Assembly (NCBI RefSeq): GCF_025061645.1
Contig: NZ_JANYMP010000034.1
Location: 27,102-91,101, forward strand
DNA from: Umezawaea endophytica
GTDB taxonomy: Bacteria; Actinomycetota; Actinomycetes; Mycobacteriales; Pseudonocardiaceae
Length of the DNA stretch: 64,000 bases
Reading direction: 5' to 3'
Both the position numbers and the translations under genes were made by a program. Each line of letters begins with the position of its first letter. Within the stretch, counting starts at the first letter, position 1. The notes below the pieces were generated by a model. The model had not been told where the DNA came from. It worked only from the letters and a program-made list of their open reading frames with translations, and searched no databases. Positions 61,499 to 64,000 of the stretch are shown here, one piece after another.

Positions 61499-63274
61499 AT
61501 GGCCGAGACGCCGATCGACTCCCCTCCCGGTATGCACATCACCGAGGAGAACAAGCTCAAGGGCACCCTGTTCGTCGAGGCCTTCGGCAGCCTGATCGAC
61601 GGGATCAGCAAGGACGCCGAGACCGAGACCGAGAAGGCGCTCGACATCACCTTCAACGCCATCGGCGCGGCCGCGTCGACGGTGATGTTCGTCATGGACC
61701 CGCTCGGGTCGCTGATCGGCGCCGGGATCGGCTGGCTGATCGAGCACGTCAGCTTCCTGCGCGACGCGCTCAACCAGGTGATGGGCAACCCGGAGGAGAT
61801 CCAGGCCAACGTCGAGGCGACCAAGGCGAAGGCCGTGGAGCTGCGCGTGCTGGCCGAGGACCACCGCAAGGGCCTGGCGACGTTCGACGGGTGGACCGGC
61901 AAGTCGTCGGAGAACTTCAAGGCCAGCATGGACCAGATGGGCGCGGAGCTCGACCAGCTCGCCAACGCGGTCGAGACCAAGGCCAAGATCGTCGGCATCA
62001 CCGGCATGCTGGTCACCGTCCTGCGCGACATCATCCGCGACCTGATCTCGCAGCTCCTGGGCTCCCTGATCGCGGGCGCGCTCATCGCGGTGGCCTCCGC
62101 GTGGATCACCTTCGGCGCCTCCATCGTCGCCTTCGTCGGCTTCGCCGTCGGCAAGGCCGTGGCGCTGGGCACGAACATCGCCGCCCGCATCGCGCGGGTG
62201 GTGGCGTCGCTGAGCAGGCTGGTGGGCAAGATCGGCAACCTCGACGACGTGGTGGCGAAGGTCAGCAAGGGCTGGGACCGCTTCGACAACGCCGCCGACG
62301 TCGCCGAGATCAGCTACGAGGGCTACAAGGCGTCCGACGACGTCGACGACGCCATCGACAAGGGCGTCAAGGACGACGAGGCGAACGACAAGGTCACCGC
62401 GGCCAACGACAAGGCAAAGGAAGCCGCCGCGAAGTACGAAGAGGCCAAGGCGAACGAGACCAAGCAGGCCGACGAGGCCAAGGCCGCCAACGACAAGCTC
62501 AGCAGCGCCTCGGACAAGTACTCCGCGGCCAACGACAAGCTCAGCTCGGCGGCCGACGCGGTCAACGCCGCCGCCGCGTCCGGCGACCAGGCCCAGTACG
62601 ACGCGGCCAAGGCCAAGTACGACACCGCGAAGGTCGAGGCCGACGCGGCGAAGTCCGAAGCCGCTTCGGCGGCGACCAACGCCGCCAAGGAGAGCCGCGA
62701 CGTGAGCGACGCGGCCAAGGCGAGCTACGACTCGCTCCAGGCCGCGAAGCCGTCGGAGGACGCCGCGAAGGCCGCCTACGACGAGTACAAGGCGAACAAC
62801 CCGACGGACCCGAGCAAGGCCAACCCGGCGCAGACCGCCGCGGAGACCGACCTCGGCACCAAGAACGACGCGGCCAAGGCGGCGAACGAGTCCTACGAGA
62901 AGGCGAACGCCGACTTCGCGGCCAAGAACGCCGCCGCGGCCGAGGCGAACGCCAAGGCGTACCAGAGCGGGTCGGAGGCCGACATCAAGGCCGCCGAGCA
63001 GGCGAGCAGCACCGCGAGCGCGGCGGGCGACAAGGTGGAGGCCGCGGCCAACGAGGCCAAGACCACCGGCGAGGCCGCCAAGACGAGCTACGACGAGTAC
63101 CAGAAGAACTACTCGTCCGGCACTCCCGCGCCGACCCAGGCGCCCGCGGACCCGTTGCAGCACGCCAGGGACGTCAACGCCAGCACGAGCGTCACCGACG
63201 CGGGCAAGGGTGACGCGTTCTTCGGCGGCGCGAGCGATCCGTCCAAGACGAACGGTCCGACCGTGCAGGTCTAG
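61499..63274 (+). CDS. Large WXG-like protein with a membrane-active segment and Ala-rich coiled-coil
   Basis: This 591-residue protein has three visible parts. Residues 1 to about 160 resemble an ESX/WXG helical hairpin with a W-x-G turn (FDGWTGKSSENF). Residues about 160-245 include long hydrophobic stretches (LLGSLIAGALIAVASAWITFGASIVAFVGFAVG given here only as a location cue, about 183-214). Residues about 275-560 are an Ala/Lys/Asp/Glu-rich, repeat-like coiled-coil with recurring AAKA, YDxAK and ANDK units. The C-terminus is Pro/Thr-rich. It looks like a type VII secretion substrate or an associated envelope protein; a polymorphic toxin domain is not evident. Confidence 0.75.
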   Translation: MAETPIDSPPGMHITEENKLKGTLFVEAFGSLIDGISKDAETETEKALDITFNAIGAAASTVMFVMDPLGSLIGAGIGWLIEHVSFLRDALNQVMGNPEEIQANVEATKAKAVELRVLAEDHRKGLATFDGWTGKSSENFKASMDQMGAELDQLANAVETKAKIVGITGMLVTVLRDIIRDLISQLLGSLIAGALIAVASAWITFGASIVAFVGFAVGKAVALGTNIAARIARVVASLSRLVGKIGNLDDVVAKVSKGWDRFDNAADVAEISYEGYKASDDVDDAIDKGVKDDEANDKVTAANDKAKEAAAKYEEAKANETKQADEAKAANDKLSSASDKYSAANDKLSSAADAVNAAAASGDQAQYDAAKAKYDTAKVEADAAKSEAASAATNAAKESRDVSDAAKASYDSLQAAKPSEDAAKAAYDEYKANNPTDPSKANPAQTAAETDLGTKNDAAKAANESYEKANADFAAKNAAAAEANAKAYQSGSEADIKAAEQASSTASAAGDKVEAAANEAKTTGEAAKTSYDEYQKNYSSGTPAPTQAPADPLQHARDVNASTSVTDAGKGDAFFGGASDPSKTNGPTVQV

Positions 63275-63308
63275 TCCAGCCAGCCCCACCTTTGGAGAGA
63301 AACCGGTC

Positions 63309-64000
63309 ATGGCTGTCAACTCGGGTAGTCCGAACGTCAACCCGAACCCGTCGGTCAACACGAACCCGGCGCCCCCGCCCCCTCCGCCGCCCGCGGGGAT
63401 CGGGTCGGGGCCGACGGGGAACTCCGGTTTCTCCCAGAGCGAGTCGACGATGACCGGCCTCCAGGGCCGGGCGGGCGACATGCAGACCAGGCTCGGCAAC
63501 ATCTCCAGCGGTCTGCGCGGGCTCAACCTCGGCCTGGGCTCGCTCGGTCCGATCGGGCTGTTCGCGGTGCCCGCGCTGAACAACTCCAACGACAACGCGG
63601 TCGCGCAGGCCGAGCGGGGCTCGAAGGCGTTCGGGGACGTCCAGCAGGGGTTGCGGGCCACCCAGCAGGTGACGGCGTCCACGGACACGAACAACGCCTC
63701 GTCGTTCCGGGGGATCGACCCGAACAACACGTTCAAGCCCGTGCCCGGCGCGGCGAACTCCATCGCGCCGCCGCCGAAGCAGGGCGGGGCGCAGGTCTCG
63801 CAGAAGCCGAACATCCCCGGCGCGTCCGGTCCGGCTCCCGCGCCGACGCGCACGGCCGGTGGTCCGGCCGTGTCGACCGCGCCGAAGGTGCCCGGTGCGG
63901 GAGGCAACGTTCCGGGCGTGAACGCCGGTCCTGGCGGGGGGAACGTCGCGAAGGCGCCGACGATCCCCGGTGCCGGGACCACGGTTCCCGGTGGCAAGGG
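63309..64000 (+). CDS. Pro/Asn/Gly-rich ESX-associated protein (3' end outside window)
   Basis: An ATG at 63309 preceded by GGAGAG opens a frame that stays open for 230 codons to the window edge. The N-terminus is Asn/Pro-rich with a poly-Pro run, followed by a short helical segment (STMTGLQGRAGDMQTRLGNISSGLRGL) and a low-complexity Pro/Gly/Ala region with repeated VPG/IPGAG units. Composition and position after the WXG-like gene fit a PPE-like or linker protein of a type VII secretion locus. No function can be assigned. Confidence 0.7.
   Translation, partial: MAVNSGSPNVNPNPSVNTNPAPPPPPPPAGIGSGPTGNSGFSQSESTMTGLQGRAGDMQTRLGNISSGLRGLNLGLGSLGPIGLFAVPALNNSNDNAVAQAERGSKAFGDVQQGLRATQQVTASTDTNNASSFRGIDPNNTFKPVPGAANSIAPPPKQGGAQVSQKPNIPGASGPAPAPTRTAGGPAVSTAPKVPGAGGNVPGVNAGPGGGNVAKAPTIPGAGTTVPGGK

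Overview
The window is very GC-rich, with strong GC bias at third codon positions, many GTG/TTG starts and ATGA/GTGA translational coupling. That is typical of a filamentous actinomycete. The mix of large LuxR regulators, NRPS/PKS genes and an ESX-type gene set would fit Pseudonocardiales (Saccharothrix/Actinosynnema/Lentzea-like), but this placement is inference; no rRNA or housekeeping marker is present.

Region 1 (1-6.7 kb) is a sugar-acid catabolic operon: mannonate dehydratase-type enolase, mannitol/fructuronate dehydrogenase family protein, MFS importer, idonate/gluconate-type dehydrogenase and 2-keto-3-deoxygluconate kinase. A divergent GntR/FCD repressor and a 26-bp palindrome over the promoter control it.

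Region 2 (7.3-44.9 kb) is a large hybrid biosynthetic cluster. It has a LuxR/LAL regulator, a DrrAB-type exporter, an NRPS-associated Fe(II)/2OG dioxygenase, SbnB and SbnA (2,3-diaminopropionate supply), and a 4005-residue NRPS (C-A-T-C-[A remnant]-T-C-A-T-C-A-T-TE). These are followed by a type II thioesterase, a threonine-type A-T protein, a mycofactocin-type SDR and MbtH. A compact iterative type II PKS set comes next (ACP, KS, KS-like partner, two hotdog dehydratases, ketoreductase, DsbA/HCCA-isomerase-like protein). Then come a tandem LAL pair, a PAS-LuxR regulator, a flippase-like membrane protein and an APH-fold kinase. The simplest reading is a polyenoyl-type acyl chain built on the ACP, passed to the first C domain and extended with Dap, a trans-loaded residue (perhaps Thr), Dap and Asp/Asn.

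Region 3 (45-57.4 kb) is two divergent operons. The leftward one encodes a radical SAM/SPASM enzyme, a carrier protein, an ATP-grasp ligase, a Gfo/Idh oxidoreductase, a GT-B-like glycosyltransferase and an LLM flavin monooxygenase. The rightward one encodes a free-standing condensation domain, a class I terpene synthase, a class II diterpene cyclase (DxDD), a GGPP synthase and a P450. Together they suggest a diterpenoid joined to a carrier-bound, radical-modified building block; this is the most unusual assembly in the window.

Region 4 (57.4-64 kb) holds a MerR regulator with a SoxR-box-like operator, a TetX-like flavoprotein with a divergent TetR gene and twin operators, and the start of an ESX/WXG-associated locus (YbaB-like protein, long Ala-rich coiled-coil WXG-like protein, Pro/Asn-rich protein running off the end). 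No tRNA, rRNA, CRISPR array or insertion sequence was seen.
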